Source: Cyrtobacter comes
GTDB taxonomy: Bacteria; Pseudomonadota; Alphaproteobacteria; Rickettsiales; Midichloriaceae
Reading direction: 5' to 3'
Assembly (NCBI RefSeq): GCF_034470605.1
Contig: NZ_JARGYT010000001.1
Coordinates: forward strand, 1 to 64,000
DNA length: 64,000 bases
The position numbers were made by a program, and so were the translations under genes. Under the pieces are notes generated by a model that did not search any database, was not told where the DNA came from, and was given only the letters and a program-made list of their open reading frames with translations. This document shows positions 25,259 to 33,609 of this stretch, piece after piece (position 1 is the stretch's first letter; each line of letters begins with the position of its first letter).

Positions 25259-25999
25259 CTAAAGCAAACTTCCAACGCAATTCAGTATAAAATCATTACG
25301 CAGAACCCAATCTATATCAAAGTTAGCTATCTTTTCCAATAGAGGAATTTGAATAAATTTCTCTATCTCTATTAATTCGGCGCACTGCTCTGGTGTGGTG
25401 TTGCCAAAAATATTCTTATTTATCCCATTATATTCAATATAACTCATATTTATTATTAATGATGTTTTACATATTCCTAAATTTTTCATTGCATCTTTGG
25501 CCCTTATAACATCAGAAATAGCAATATGGCTTGGTGTTGAAACTAATATGCACTCATTAATTCCGTAATCTTTTGTAAGCGTTATATGTATATCTCCTGT
25601 TCCTGGTGGTGTATCAATTATCATATAATCTAAATCTTGGCTCCATGCCGTATTTTGTAGCATATGCTTAATCATTTTACTTAGCATCGGTCCCCTCCAT
25701 ACGATACCATTTTTTTCTGGCATTAGCATTCCCATAGACATGATCTCAATTCCACAGATGTTGCTTGGGGTTAATTTATCATTAACCATTTCATGTCCAT
25801 CATTTTTTATTTTGAATAAATGTGGTATTGACGGTCCGTATATATCTGAATCAAGAAGGGCGACTTTAAGCCCCTTCTTTGCCAAAGATAGTGCAATTAC
25901 TGCGGCCATGGTTGATTTTCCAACGCCACCCTTGCCAGAACAAATCATCACACTATTTTTTGCAATATTTTGTTTAACATTAATGTGATCCATTCGCAT
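25259..25999 (-). CDS. Mrp/ApbC-type P-loop ATPase lacking the CxxC motif
   Basis: P-loop NTPase of the Mrp/NBP35/ApbC family, normally an iron-sulphur cluster carrier. It has the deviant Walker A SGKGGVGKSTMA near residue 20, DSDIYGPSIPHLF and DYMIIDTPPGTGD. Two things differ from usual Mrp: the N-terminal MIP18-like domain is absent (about 246 aa instead of ~350), and the cluster-binding CPHCG after ENMSYF is replaced by INMSYIEYNGINKN, with no CxxC anywhere. Either it works without a bridging cluster or its role has changed. The ATG at 25999 was chosen; a GTG lies two codons upstream and a second ATG two codons downstream. Confidence 0.85.
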   Translation of the reverse strand: MRMDHINVKQNIAKNSVMICSGKGGVGKSTMAAVIALSLAKKGLKVALLDSDIYGPSIPHLFKIKNDGHEMVNDKLTPSNICGIEIMSMGMLMPEKNGIVWRGPMLSKMIKHMLQNTAWSQDLDYMIIDTPPGTGDIHITLTKDYGINECILVSTPSHIAISDVIRAKDAMKNLGICKTSLIINMSYIEYNGINKNIFGNTTPEQCAELIEIEKFIQIPLLEKIANFDIDWVLRNDFILNCVGSLL

Positions 26000-26078
26000 A
26001 TACACTTGAAAGATTATAACAGTTATTCTATATACTGTTTTCTTGGTAACTTAAACTTTGTGAGTAAAAGTAATTTGA

Positions 26079-27149
26079 ATGAGTTTTGATAATCCATGGA
26101 AGCAGCCTAATAAAGGTGCGTCACAAGAGCGCTCTGAGAATATTATTTCGGAGATTTTTAAAAAGAGAGGTGAAAGGAAGAAGAATACAGAGAAGTTTTT
26201 CATCTGGTTTACCATTATAGCTTCGCTAGCGCTATGGCTATCTACTGGTTTTTATATAATAAATGCAGACGAGCAAGGGGTTGTTTTGAGACTAGGCAGG
26301 TTTGAGAGAATATCTGAGCCTGGGCTTAACTATAAGATTCCGTACCCTATAGAAACGGTTGAAAAATTAAGTGTTACTACGATCAATAAGGAGGTTATAG
26401 GTATAAGGCAAGGTGGCACTGATTCTTTTCTAGAAAAGCAGCAAGTTGCTGGGAAAATTTCTGATGTTAATCTTGCTAGGGAAGAAAGTCAGATGTTGAC
26501 TGGTGATGAAAATATAATGGAGATGCATTTTTATTTTCAGTGGAGAATTCGAGACCCAAAAAAGTACCTCTTCAATATAAGGGATTTACCTGGAGAGAGT
26601 ACGCCTAGGGCTGGTGCTGAAAGTGCTATGCGCCAAGTGATAGGTGTTACTAAGCTTAATGAGGCGCTATCTGAACAGAGGAGAGGTATAGAAAAGGATG
26701 CAATGGAGCTGTTGCAGAAGATGTTAGATTCTTATGATGCTGGGATACAAATTGAAAATTTAGGAATATTATACAGCTATGTACCGCTTAATGTTATGGA
26801 CGCGTATAGAGATGTACAATCTGCAAAGGCAAATAAAGAGGAATTTATAAATCAGGCGTATGCATATAGAAATGATTTATTGCCGAGAACAAGAGGTGAG
26901 GCTGATGCTATTGTTATGAAGGCTGAAGCTTATAAGGCAAAGGTTGTGGAAGAAGCGCTTGGGCAAGCTGCAAGATTTGAAAAAATCTATAACGAGTATA
27001 AGAAATTTGGTCAGGTTGCTATGGATAGGATGTATATAGATACTATGTCTTTAGTGTTTAAAGATTTAAGTAAAGTAATAATAGATAAGTCCGTTGCGAG
27101 TAGCGCGCTGCCTGTATTACAATTATCCGATTTTATGAAGAAGGAATAG
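26079..27149 (+). CDS. hflK: FtsH protease modulator HflK
   Basis: Inner-membrane SPFH/band-7 protein that with HflC encloses FtsH and limits its access to membrane substrates. One N-terminal membrane segment (about residues 45-65), then the band-7 domain starting ADEQGVVLRLGRFERISEPGL and a long coiled-coil with alanine- and glutamate-rich repeats. Length 356 aa, normal. Three bases separate its stop from hflC. Confidence 0.97.
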   Translation: MSFDNPWKQPNKGASQERSENIISEIFKKRGERKKNTEKFFIWFTIIASLALWLSTGFYIINADEQGVVLRLGRFERISEPGLNYKIPYPIETVEKLSVTTINKEVIGIRQGGTDSFLEKQQVAGKISDVNLAREESQMLTGDENIMEMHFYFQWRIRDPKKYLFNIRDLPGESTPRAGAESAMRQVIGVTKLNEALSEQRRGIEKDAMELLQKMLDSYDAGIQIENLGILYSYVPLNVMDAYRDVQSAKANKEEFINQAYAYRNDLLPRTRGEADAIVMKAEAYKAKVVEEALGQAARFEKIYNEYKKFGQVAMDRMYIDTMSLVFKDLSKVIIDKSVASSALPVLQLSDFMKKE

Positions 27150-27152
27150 AAT

Positions 27153-28022
27153 ATGAAATTTAAAATCATAGTAGCGGCGATCATTGTACTTGTAATCGTA
27201 GTTTTTAATTCTTTTTATATACTCGATCAGCGGGAGCTTGCGATAGTACTGCAATTTGGTGAGCCGGTTTCTAAAGAAATTGAGCCTGGCATTAAATTTA
27301 AGATTCCTTTTATACAGAAGGTTGTTTTCTTTGATGCTAGAATTAGGCATTTGTCGTTTAAACCTGGTGCTTCTGGGGAGCTTGTGGCGCTAGATCAAAA
27401 AACAGTACAGCTAGATGCTTTTGCGAAATATAAAATAGTTGATCCATTGAAATTTTATCAAACTTCTTTTGATGAAACTAGGTTTATCAATAGGATAGGG
27501 CCTGTCTTGGAATCAAGCATTAGGGGGTCTGTTGGCTTAAGTACTTTTGTAGATATCTTAGGTAATAAGAGGGGTTTATTGATGAAGTCAATATTAGAGG
27601 ATGTTAATAAGCATGCGCAAAAATTTGGTGTTACAATACAAGATGTGCGTATACTAAGGGTGAGTTTACCCGATGCATCAAGGCAGGCGGTATCTGCGAG
27701 GATGATAGCTGGTAGGCAGATGGATGCTAAAGAAATAAGATCAGAAGGAGAGGGGCAGGCGCGAGTTATAATGTCAAATGCTGATAAGGATAAAGTAGCT
27801 ATTATTGCTCAGGCGCAAAAAAGGGCGGAAATAATAAAGGGTGAGGCGGATTCTGAGGTTATCAATATATTAGGAAATGTGGCCTCTAAAGATAGGGATT
27901 TCTTTAAATTTTACAGATTGATGGAGTCCTATAAAAATTCCATAAAAAAGGATGATACGACTGTCATAATTTCTTCTGACAATAGTTTTTTCAATATGTT
28001 TAATAATTTCAAGCTTAAGTAG
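27153..28022 (+). CDS. hflC: FtsH protease modulator HflC
   Basis: Partner of HflK. N-terminal membrane anchor (IIVAAIIVLVIVVFNSFYI), band-7 domain (DQRELAIVLQFGEPV…EPGIKFKIPF) and the coiled-coil region with GEGQARVIMSNADKDK. Length 289 aa, normal. It is directly downstream of hflK and in the same operon. degP, often the next gene in alphaproteobacteria, is absent. Confidence 0.97.
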   Translation: MKFKIIVAAIIVLVIVVFNSFYILDQRELAIVLQFGEPVSKEIEPGIKFKIPFIQKVVFFDARIRHLSFKPGASGELVALDQKTVQLDAFAKYKIVDPLKFYQTSFDETRFINRIGPVLESSIRGSVGLSTFVDILGNKRGLLMKSILEDVNKHAQKFGVTIQDVRILRVSLPDASRQAVSARMIAGRQMDAKEIRSEGEGQARVIMSNADKDKVAIIAQAQKRAEIIKGEADSEVINILGNVASKDRDFFKFYRLMESYKNSIKKDDTTVIISSDNSFFNMFNNFKLK

Positions 28023-28026
28023 TATA

Positions 28027-28152
28027 TAGGGTGGTATTGATAGCTATGAATTGAAATCTGGTGGCAGGGCCTTCAATTCATGGCTACAGGATAAGGCTAA
28101 ATCGCCATACGAAAAAGATTTAGCGAATATTATGAGGGTAGGAGATGCTTAG
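28027..28152 (+). pseudogene. possible remnant of an unknown coding sequence
   Basis: About 40 codons open without a start (GGIDSYELKSGGRAFNSWLQ…) that read like real protein and end in TAG. An almost perfect 15-bp inverted repeat (28041-28055 with 28072-28086) lies inside. It could be a decayed gene once downstream of hflC, or a palindromic element that happens to be open. Confidence 0.25.
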
Positions 28153-28360
28153 TTTAATAATTCTTATACAATAAGGATCTTAAGCTATTCCGTTTATCTA
28201 GCTACCGCATATAGGGTTCCCTAAGTGATGAGGTGGTTAAATTTTAAAACTTTCTACAATCCTCTAGATTGTGTCGCCATAAGATTTGCGCTTTTACATG
28301 CTTGATAGAGGTGTATTAAAGGGTAAAATTATGCGCCTGCGTTGTGCTTCAGATGATTTG

Positions 28361-28387
28361 GCTATAATAACGTGGCTTTATTATAGC
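28361..28387. repeat. perfect 10-bp hairpin
   Basis: GCTATAATAA, 7-base loop, TTATTATAGC. There is no T-run. It resembles the outer ends of the short TIR elements only loosely. Confidence 0.45.
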
Positions 28388-28457
28388 ATATCCAATCCAA
28401 CACGGGTTAGGCATATATTAAGTATAGTATTTATTCTAGTGCTATAATTGCATTAAG

Positions 28458-28703
28458 TTATAAGTAAAAAGGTAAAGCAAGGTCTGGATGTTTAATTAAA
28501 GTATCTTCTATCCATTTAATGTTTCTATAATATGTACTTTTACTTATGACATATGAAGAGCGTATATGAAAATATGTTGTATATTCTTTAAGATATTCTA
28601 ATAATATCAACAACATACCTATAAATAAATATATATATATATATTGGATTTTCCTCCAGAGCTCTTTTTCTTCAGTTTTTTTAAGTATCTCTTTATTCCA
28701 CTT
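28458..28703 (-). pseudogene. truncated coding sequence at the IS1 insertion site
   Basis: About 80 codons read on the minus strand from the IS border to a stop at 28458 (…SSYVISKSTYYRNIKWIEDTLI…). The frame is closed by stops just past the other IS border, so the original start is lost. I do not recognise the family. It may be the 3' part of a gene broken by the insertion, or chance. Confidence 0.25.
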
Positions 28704-28711
28704 AATTATTC
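28704..28711. repeat. 8-bp target-site duplication, left
   Basis: AATTATTC, identical to 29453-29460 on the other side of the IS. IS1-family elements typically make 8-9 bp duplications. Confidence 0.8.
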
Positions 28712-29452
28712 GAGAGTTTTCACCTAAAGATAGATAATAATGTATCCTGATAATGCTGAAAAATCTTCGGTGTTGTAAGAGCGCACCAGAGGCTTTATAG
28801 TAACCATAGATTCTTCTTTGGATACAATTTTTGTGCGGCGGGTCATGCCTTGTGTTGCTGTTATTATGCTCAATGCATACGGTTCCTGATTTGCCGATAA
28901 CATGGCGATTTTTAGGCAAAATTTTGGCAAATGCATCCCAATCATCCGTGTAAAATCGGCAATTTTCCAGACTCTCTACTTTCTCAAAAAGTCGCTTGAA
29001 CGTTGTAGCATCCCCTGTAACACAGGCAATAGTTCTGCTACGATCCTTGATGACCCAGAGTTTTTGACTTTTTTTGAAGAAAATGCTACATTTCATCGAA
29101 CTCTATCTCCTGGATATCTGCCAGAAATGCTGGGTTTTGGAGTCTTGGCCTCTACGATCCACCGATAAATGGGCGAGTGATTTAAGACTTTTCATGGAAA
29201 ATGAGGCTTTCCCAAGGCTGTAGAGGATCACGCAAAGAGCCTTTTTGACTGCCGTTTCACGGTTATACCGACGATCTCCCTTCACAAAATTCAAGTCACA
29301 TGCTTTATATTTATAGCGCTGAATCCCGCGCACATGGCCATTCTTATGCGTATCTTCACTTTTGCAACAGGTTTCAGATGATCATCTGAAACCAATTTAA
29401 TTGAGTATTTTAATAGCATTCTACCAAAAACTATCTAAATGTGAAGACTCTC
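28712..29452 (-). mobile_element. IS1-family insertion sequence, 741 bp, degenerate
   Basis: Ends are a 22-bp imperfect inverted repeat: GAGAGTTTTCACCTAAAGATAG at 28712 and, inverted, GAGAGTCTTCACATTTAGATAG at 29452. The flanks carry an 8-bp direct repeat. Inside, on the minus strand, are an InsA-like part (DTHKNGHVRGIQRYKYKACDLNF, ~29333-29103) and an InsB-like part (FYTDDWDAFAKILPKNRHVI, then HNNSNTRH), broken by frameshifts. A 20-bp perfect palindrome TTTCAGATGATCATCTGAAA lies near the left end. Size, ends, duplication and protein together identify IS1 family. Confidence 0.9.
28735..29380 (-). pseudogene. IS1-family transposase InsA/InsB, frameshifted
   Basis: Three frames hold consecutive pieces: zinc-ribbon and helix-turn-helix N-terminus, catalytic core (TDDWDAF with the first Asp, then IEHNNSNTRH with the Glu/Asn block), and TRRTKIVSKEESM in another frame. 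IS1 normally uses one programmed frameshift between insA and insB; here there are additional breaks, so the enzyme is inactive. Confidence 0.85.
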
Positions 29453-29460
29453 AATTATTC
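29453..29460. repeat. 8-bp target-site duplication, right
   Basis: AATTATTC, matching 28704-28711. Confidence 0.8.
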
Positions 29461-29671
29461 TTCTTTTTTATACTTGTCAATTACTTTGCGCCTCGTCATA
29501 ACATGCAGCTTGGATAATTAAGATGTTAATACATTGTGTCAAAGTTATGCAAGAAGGTTATTGAATGAAGTACCTTATTCAAGGGTGGCTATGTAGATTT
29601 ATAATGCCTGGTTAATATGTTGCAAATATATATTTTTTCATGCTAGCCTATTGATTTTAAGCGGTCTGGCT

Positions 29672-30565
29672 ATGAAGGATAATAAAGATAAAGAAGTAAG
29701 TAATGCTGATAAATCACTTGTGGAGCGCCTTAATGCTCTAAAAGAGGGCTTAGGTGATGGTATAATAGAAGACGATTTTGATAAACGATTTAATGAGGCT
29801 CAGCAAGGTAAAACAGAGCGTCGTCACGCGATCAAAGGGGATGATCTTGATAAACAACTTGAGGAGATAGAAAAGGGAATAAAGGCAGAGGATATGCAGG
29901 CTGGCAAGCAGGTACGTGGAGCTATGAAGGAGATTGATGAGTTAAATAAGGAGATAGAACAGGGGGCGCAGCGTCGTATAGATAAGGGGCAAAAAGATTT
30001 TGATAGATTGGATAAAGAAATAAGACAGGACATAGCAGGTATGCTTAAGGAGAAGGCGGAGATGGAATCGAAAGTTGACTCTAAAAAAGTTAATGATTTT
30101 GCAAAAAAGGATGTTTCATTTGATGATTTGGATAAGCTAACAGAAAAAGAGTTAAATAAATTAGGTGAAAAGTTAGATAAAAAGCAGCCAAAAGTACAGA
30201 ATGACCTTAAAGAAACTAGTAAATCTTTTGAGCAAAAGCTTGTTGATATGTTAAAGAATGTAGTAAGCTTTTTAACACCTGGTGGCTCTAAAGAGAAGGG
30301 GGCCGAACATGATGCTAGAAACTTTTCCAAAGAAGTAGAAAAATTAGGTAAAGATATGGAAGCATCAATATCATCATTTGAAAGTAGGATGAAAGAATTT
30401 GATAAGAAGGCTGGGCTTGATTCTATAGTGGATAGCATGAAAACCGCTATTCATAATAAGCCAGAACAGGGAAAAGAGGCTGTCCAAAACGCAAAAACTG
30501 AAGGAGTAGGAAAATTTACAGATAGGGTTCTTAATGAGCAGGGCGGGCAATCACGCGGTAGGTGA
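29672..30565 (+). CDS. hydrophilic coiled-coil protein, 297 aa, unknown function
   Basis: No family recognised. The protein is very rich in Lys, Glu and Asp, with long heptad-like helices (DLDKQLEEIEKGIKAED; EIDELNKEIEQGAQRR; KLTEKELNKLGEKLDK) and one short hydrophobic patch (VDMLKNVVSFLTPGG). There is no signal peptide. The frame continues 7 codons up to a TTG, but the ATG at 29672 gives a cleaner start. It is flanked by two IS1 remnants, so it sits in an accessory patch. Such proteins are sometimes secreted effectors in Rickettsiales; inference only. Confidence 0.65.
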   Translation: MKDNKDKEVSNADKSLVERLNALKEGLGDGIIEDDFDKRFNEAQQGKTERRHAIKGDDLDKQLEEIEKGIKAEDMQAGKQVRGAMKEIDELNKEIEQGAQRRIDKGQKDFDRLDKEIRQDIAGMLKEKAEMESKVDSKKVNDFAKKDVSFDDLDKLTEKELNKLGEKLDKKQPKVQNDLKETSKSFEQKLVDMLKNVVSFLTPGGSKEKGAEHDARNFSKEVEKLGKDMEASISSFESRMKEFDKKAGLDSIVDSMKTAIHNKPEQGKEAVQNAKTEGVGKFTDRVLNEQGGQSRGR

Positions 30566-31139
30566 TGATTATTTTATAGTATCAAAGAAGAGGGTATGTG
30601 TCATATGAGAATGGAGAAACTGTGGCATATACTACTCTATTCAGAAAAAGCTTGTGCCAAAAAAAGGACATTATCTAATAATTATAGATAGGAATTGAGA
30701 TTAATCAAATCTTTCCAAAATAGTAGTGTTAAACTAGCAACAATCATCTTAACAGATTTGCTGTATCTTTTTATTTTACAATTAAACTTTGCAAAATAAT
30801 CTCTTATGAGAGAATTCTTTGATTCTACCAATGATGTTTCTGATTTTGAAGTATGATGATACTTTAATATCTTGTAATATTTATATACACTGTAATTATC
30901 TGTACATAAATATTGCCACGCTAAGCAAAATTGCTTAGGGTCTAAGAGGCTGTAAATATAACGCTTGTAGGTTTGTTTAATTCATAAATTATAAATTTTC
31001 TCATTTTTCAGAGGTTTGTAGAGCTCAATATCCTTTGGATTTAAACAATATCCACACAAGTATTGGTAATAAGTAACTTTACTTATTGAGAAAGTGAATC
31101 TTAGGGTTTATAAGTAGGTAAATTTTTTTAATTACTAAT
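30566..31139. other. spacer with an IS1 remnant
   Basis: About 570 bases before yajC. Most of it is the decayed transposase at 30682-31084. An 8-bp hairpin CTAAGCAA / TTGCTTAG lies at 30921-30938. Confidence 0.6.
30682..31084 (-). pseudogene. IS1-family transposase remnant (second subfamily)
   Basis: One frame reads through a single internal TGA and gives an InsB-like C-terminal half: YLCTDNYSVY with the catalytic Asp, then SKSETSLVESKNSLIRDYF and IKRYSKSVKMIVASL, ending at TAA 30682. The upstream part YLCGYCLNPKDIE looks like the end of the zinc-ribbon. The sequence is clearly different from the 28.7 kb and 42 kb copies, so a separate IS1-family element once entered here. No terminal repeats found. 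Confidence 0.75.
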
Positions 31140-31511
31140 ATGAGATTTCGTCTATTTTTATTGCTATTTGTCAGTACGGGTTTTGCTAATTTTGCGTTTG
31201 CGCATGACGCGGCAGATTTGGGTAATCTTGTCAATAGCCTCGCACCGATCTTATTGATCATGGTGGTATTTTATTTTTTACTAATACGTCCTCAGCAGAA
31301 ACGAGCTAAAGCTCATCAAGAAATGATTTCGTTACTTGAAAAAGGGGATGAAATTGTATTACAGTGCGGGATTATTGGTAAAATAGCAAAAATTGAAGAA
31401 GCTTTTTTAAGTTTAGAGATAGCGGAAGGTACTAGAGTAAGGGTAAAAAGAGATGGAATTGCAGATCTGTTTGGAAAGAAGGCTGATAAAATTGAAAAAA
31501 AGACAGAATAA
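31140..31511 (+). CDS. yajC: preprotein translocase subunit YajC
   Basis: Small inner-membrane partner of SecDF. It has an unusual signal-peptide-like N-terminus (LFLLLFVSTGFANFAFA), then the family's single membrane segment LAPILLIMVVFYFLLIRPQQKRAKAHQEM and the soluble GDEIVLQCGIIGKIAKIEE domain. Length 123 aa, normal. It starts a run of four co-directional genes (yajC, fdxB, nuoA, nuoB) with 3-18 base gaps, so these are probably one operon. Confidence 0.95.
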   Translation: MRFRLFLLLFVSTGFANFAFAHDAADLGNLVNSLAPILLIMVVFYFLLIRPQQKRAKAHQEMISLLEKGDEIVLQCGIIGKIAKIEEAFLSLEIAEGTRVRVKRDGIADLFGKKADKIEKKTE

Positions 31512-31529
31512 TTTATAGTTAATATCGAT

Positions 31530-31859
31530 ATGGTAAAAATAATATTTATAAATAAAGAGGGTGCTAAAATAGAAATAGAGGCGCAAGAAGGGCTGTCTAT
31601 TATGGAAGTAGGGAGGAGTTTAGGTATAGAGGGAGCATGTAATGGATCTCTTGCATGTTCTACTTGTCATGTTATTGTAGAGAATAAGAGTGATTATGAT
31701 AAGCTGCAAAAAGCAACAGAGGAAGAGGAAGATATGCTGGATCTTGCATTTGGCCTTACTCCGCTCTCTAGATTGAGTTGTCAGATCATAGTCAATAAAG
31801 ATCTTGAGGGTATGGTATTTAAATTTCCTTCTGCGACTAGGAATGTTTTGATAAATTAG
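31530..31859 (+). CDS. fdxB: 2Fe-2S ferredoxin, adrenodoxin type
   Basis: Electron carrier of the ISC iron-sulphur assembly type. Cluster ligands C37, C43 and C46 in GACNGSLACSTCHV and C84 in SRLSCQI. Length 109 aa, normal. No other isc genes are adjacent in this window; it sits between yajC and nuoA. Confidence 0.95.
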   Translation: MVKIIFINKEGAKIEIEAQEGLSIMEVGRSLGIEGACNGSLACSTCHVIVENKSDYDKLQKATEEEEDMLDLAFGLTPLSRLSCQIIVNKDLEGMVFKFPSATRNVLIN

Positions 31860-31872
31860 GTTTTTTATTATT

Positions 31873-32223
31873 ATGCATAGTTATCTTCCGGTCCTAATAT
31901 TTTTTCTGGTGGCTCTAGCTATTGCTTTTATTTTAGCCATAGCTCCATTTTTTACTGGAAGAATTAGGTTTTATAAGGATAAAATGCTTACTTATGAATG
32001 TGGTTTTGACCCATTTGGTGGTAATGAAAGTAAGTTTGATGTGAGGTTTTATCTTGTATCTGTACTATTTATATTATTTGATCTGGAGATAGCTTTTATA
32101 TTTCCATGGTCTTTATTAATATCTGATATGTGTACTTTTTCTTTTTTTTCCATGATATCTTTCTTGTGCGTTCTAACGCTAGGGTTTGTTTATGAGTGGA
32201 GAAAGGGGGCTTTAGATTGGTAA
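31873..32223 (+). CDS. nuoA: NADH-quinone oxidoreductase subunit A
   Basis: Membrane-arm subunit of complex I with three membrane helices. YECGFDPFGG (loop with the conserved Cys) and RFYLVSVLFILFDLEIAFIFPW are diagnostic. Length 116 aa, normal. Its stop is 3 bases before the nuoB start. Confidence 0.97.
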   Translation: MHSYLPVLIFFLVALAIAFILAIAPFFTGRIRFYKDKMLTYECGFDPFGGNESKFDVRFYLVSVLFILFDLEIAFIFPWSLLISDMCTFSFFSMISFLCVLTLGFVYEWRKGALDW

Positions 32224-32226
32224 AAT

Positions 32227-32775
32227 ATGTCTAATAGTATTTCTTATAATAGCAGATCTCAGGTTTTTGATATCACGCAGGATTCTTTATTGAAAAGTGC
32301 GGATTCGAAAGCAGGTGGATTTCTTATTACAAAATTAAGTGATCTTGTAAATTGGGCTAGGACTGGCTCTCTATGGCCGATGACTTTTGGTCTTGCTTGT
32401 TGTGCTGTGGAAATGATGCATACGGCCTCTAGTAGGTATGATTTAGAAAGGTATGGTATGCTTTTTAGACCTAGCCCTAGGCAATCTGATCTTATGATAG
32501 TAGCCGGTACATTAACTAATAAAATGGCCCCTGCGCTAAGAAGAGTGTACGATCAGATGCCGGAACCTAGATGGGTGATTTCCATGGGTAGTTGTGCAAA
32601 TGGTGGTGGTTATTACCATTATTCGTATTCGGTTGTTAGGGGATGTGATCAGATAGTGCCGGTTGATGTATATGTGCCAGGTTGCCCTCCTACTGCTGAG
32701 GCGCTGCTTTATGGATTAAAGGTGTTGCAACGTAAAATAAAAAGAGAGGGTAGAATAAGTAGATTTAAGTTCTAA
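32227..32775 (+). CDS. nuoB: NADH-quinone oxidoreductase subunit B
   Basis: Carries cluster N2, the last iron-sulphur centre before ubiquinone. Ligands C58, C59 ([11 protein letters not shown]), C123 (GSCANGGG) and C153 ([11 protein letters not shown]). Length 182 aa, normal. nuoC and nuoD, which usually follow, are absent; the gene order breaks here at a copy of repeat family 2. Confidence 0.98.
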   Translation: MSNSISYNSRSQVFDITQDSLLKSADSKAGGFLITKLSDLVNWARTGSLWPMTFGLACCAVEMMHTASSRYDLERYGMLFRPSPRQSDLMIVAGTLTNKMAPALRRVYDQMPEPRWVISMGSCANGGGYYHYSYSVVRGCDQIVPVDVYVPGCPPTAEALLYGLKVLQRKIKREGRISRFKF

Positions 32776-33132
32776 TACCTAACTTGCGGGGCTAGATTTG
32801 GTTTTTTAATGTTGAAGATATTGTAATCTCTACGATTTAGATTCTTAAAATAGGTTCGCCCTACTTGTCTGTGCGGATATAGTAAGCTAAGATGAGATAG
32901 CATGTAATATAGGTGGTATTATTACATGTTATCTACGCTACATCAAATAAAACAGCTATCGCTGTATAGTAAAGGGAGGGCTGCTGAATTTGATAAATTC
33001 TGCGATTCTATTGCCGTCTTTCTCTCCAATTCGCACCTAGTTTGTTATATTAATAAATTAACCGAAATTCAATTATTGATATTAAATTATCGAAGTGTAT
33101 TATTTCTGATATTGGTATAAAGCGTTCTTTCT
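32776..33132. other. spacer between nuoB and nuoI with a dispersed repeat
   Basis: About 357 bases. A copy of repeat family 2 lies at 32884-32959. A 64-codon frame at 32926 starts inside the repeat and is not credible as a gene. Confidence 0.55.
32884..32959 (+). repeat. dispersed repeat family 2, copy
   Basis: Runs from AAGCTAAGATGAGATAGCAT through GGTGGTATTATTACATG to ATCAAATAAAACAGCTAT. It matches the 41900-41976 copy in order and spacing of all blocks. Confidence 0.65.
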
Positions 33133-33609
33133 ATGATGCCCCTGAAGTCTTTTTTGCTTGTAGACATAATAAGTGGCATGCTTCTTGCCTTGAAGCATAT
33201 GTTCAAGAAAAAAGTTACTCTAGATTACCCGCATGAAAAAGGGCCTTTAAGCTCTAGATTTCGTGGTCAGCATGCCCTGAGGCGCTATCCTTCTGGTAAT
33301 GAAAGGTGCATAGCCTGTAAGCTCTGCGAAGCTATATGCCCTGCACAAGCAATAACTATAGAATCATGTGAGAGTGATGATAAGATGAGGAGGACTACAA
33401 GGTATGATATAGATATGACAAAGTGTATATATTGTGGCTTCTGCCAAGAAGCCTGCCCTGTTGATGCAATAGTTGAGGGTCCTAACTTTGAATTTGCAAC
33501 AGAATCACATAAGGAGCTCTTATATAACAAGGCCAAGCTTCTTGATAATGGAGATCGTTGGGAGACGGCATTGGCGCATAATATAAAAAAAGAATCTGAA
33601 TATAGGTAA
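33133..33609 (+). CDS. nuoI: NADH-quinone oxidoreductase subunit I
   Basis: Complex I subunit with two 4Fe-4S clusters (N6a, N6b): C59/C62/C65/C69 in [17 protein letters not shown] and C98/C101/C104/C108 in [17 protein letters not shown]. Length 158 aa, normal. The next gene begins immediately after its stop codon (TAAATG), so it is coupled to the aldolase gene rather than to other nuo genes. Confidence 0.98.
   Translation: MMPLKSFLLVDIISGMLLALKHMFKKKVTLDYPHEKGPLSSRFRGQHALRRYPSGNERCIACKLCEAICPAQAITIESCESDDKMRRTTRYDIDMTKCIYCGFCQEACPVDAIVEGPNFEFATESHKELLYNKAKLLDNGDRWETALAHNIKKESEYR

Larger units (their letters stand above)
28023..28457. other. spacer after hflC with a gene remnant and a hairpin
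   Basis: It holds a start-less open frame (28027-28152) and a perfect 10-bp hairpin at 28361-28387 (GCTATAATAA / TTATTATAGC). No intact gene. Confidence 0.5.

Noticed and set aside
29824..30438. 204-codon minus-strand frame
   Set aside because: Antisense shadow of the coiled-coil gene; its Ser/Phe/Leu-rich product mirrors Lys/Glu/Asp-rich codons on the other strand.
32926..33120. 64-codon frame between nuoB and nuoI
   Set aside because: It starts inside a dispersed repeat copy and has no protein-like pattern.
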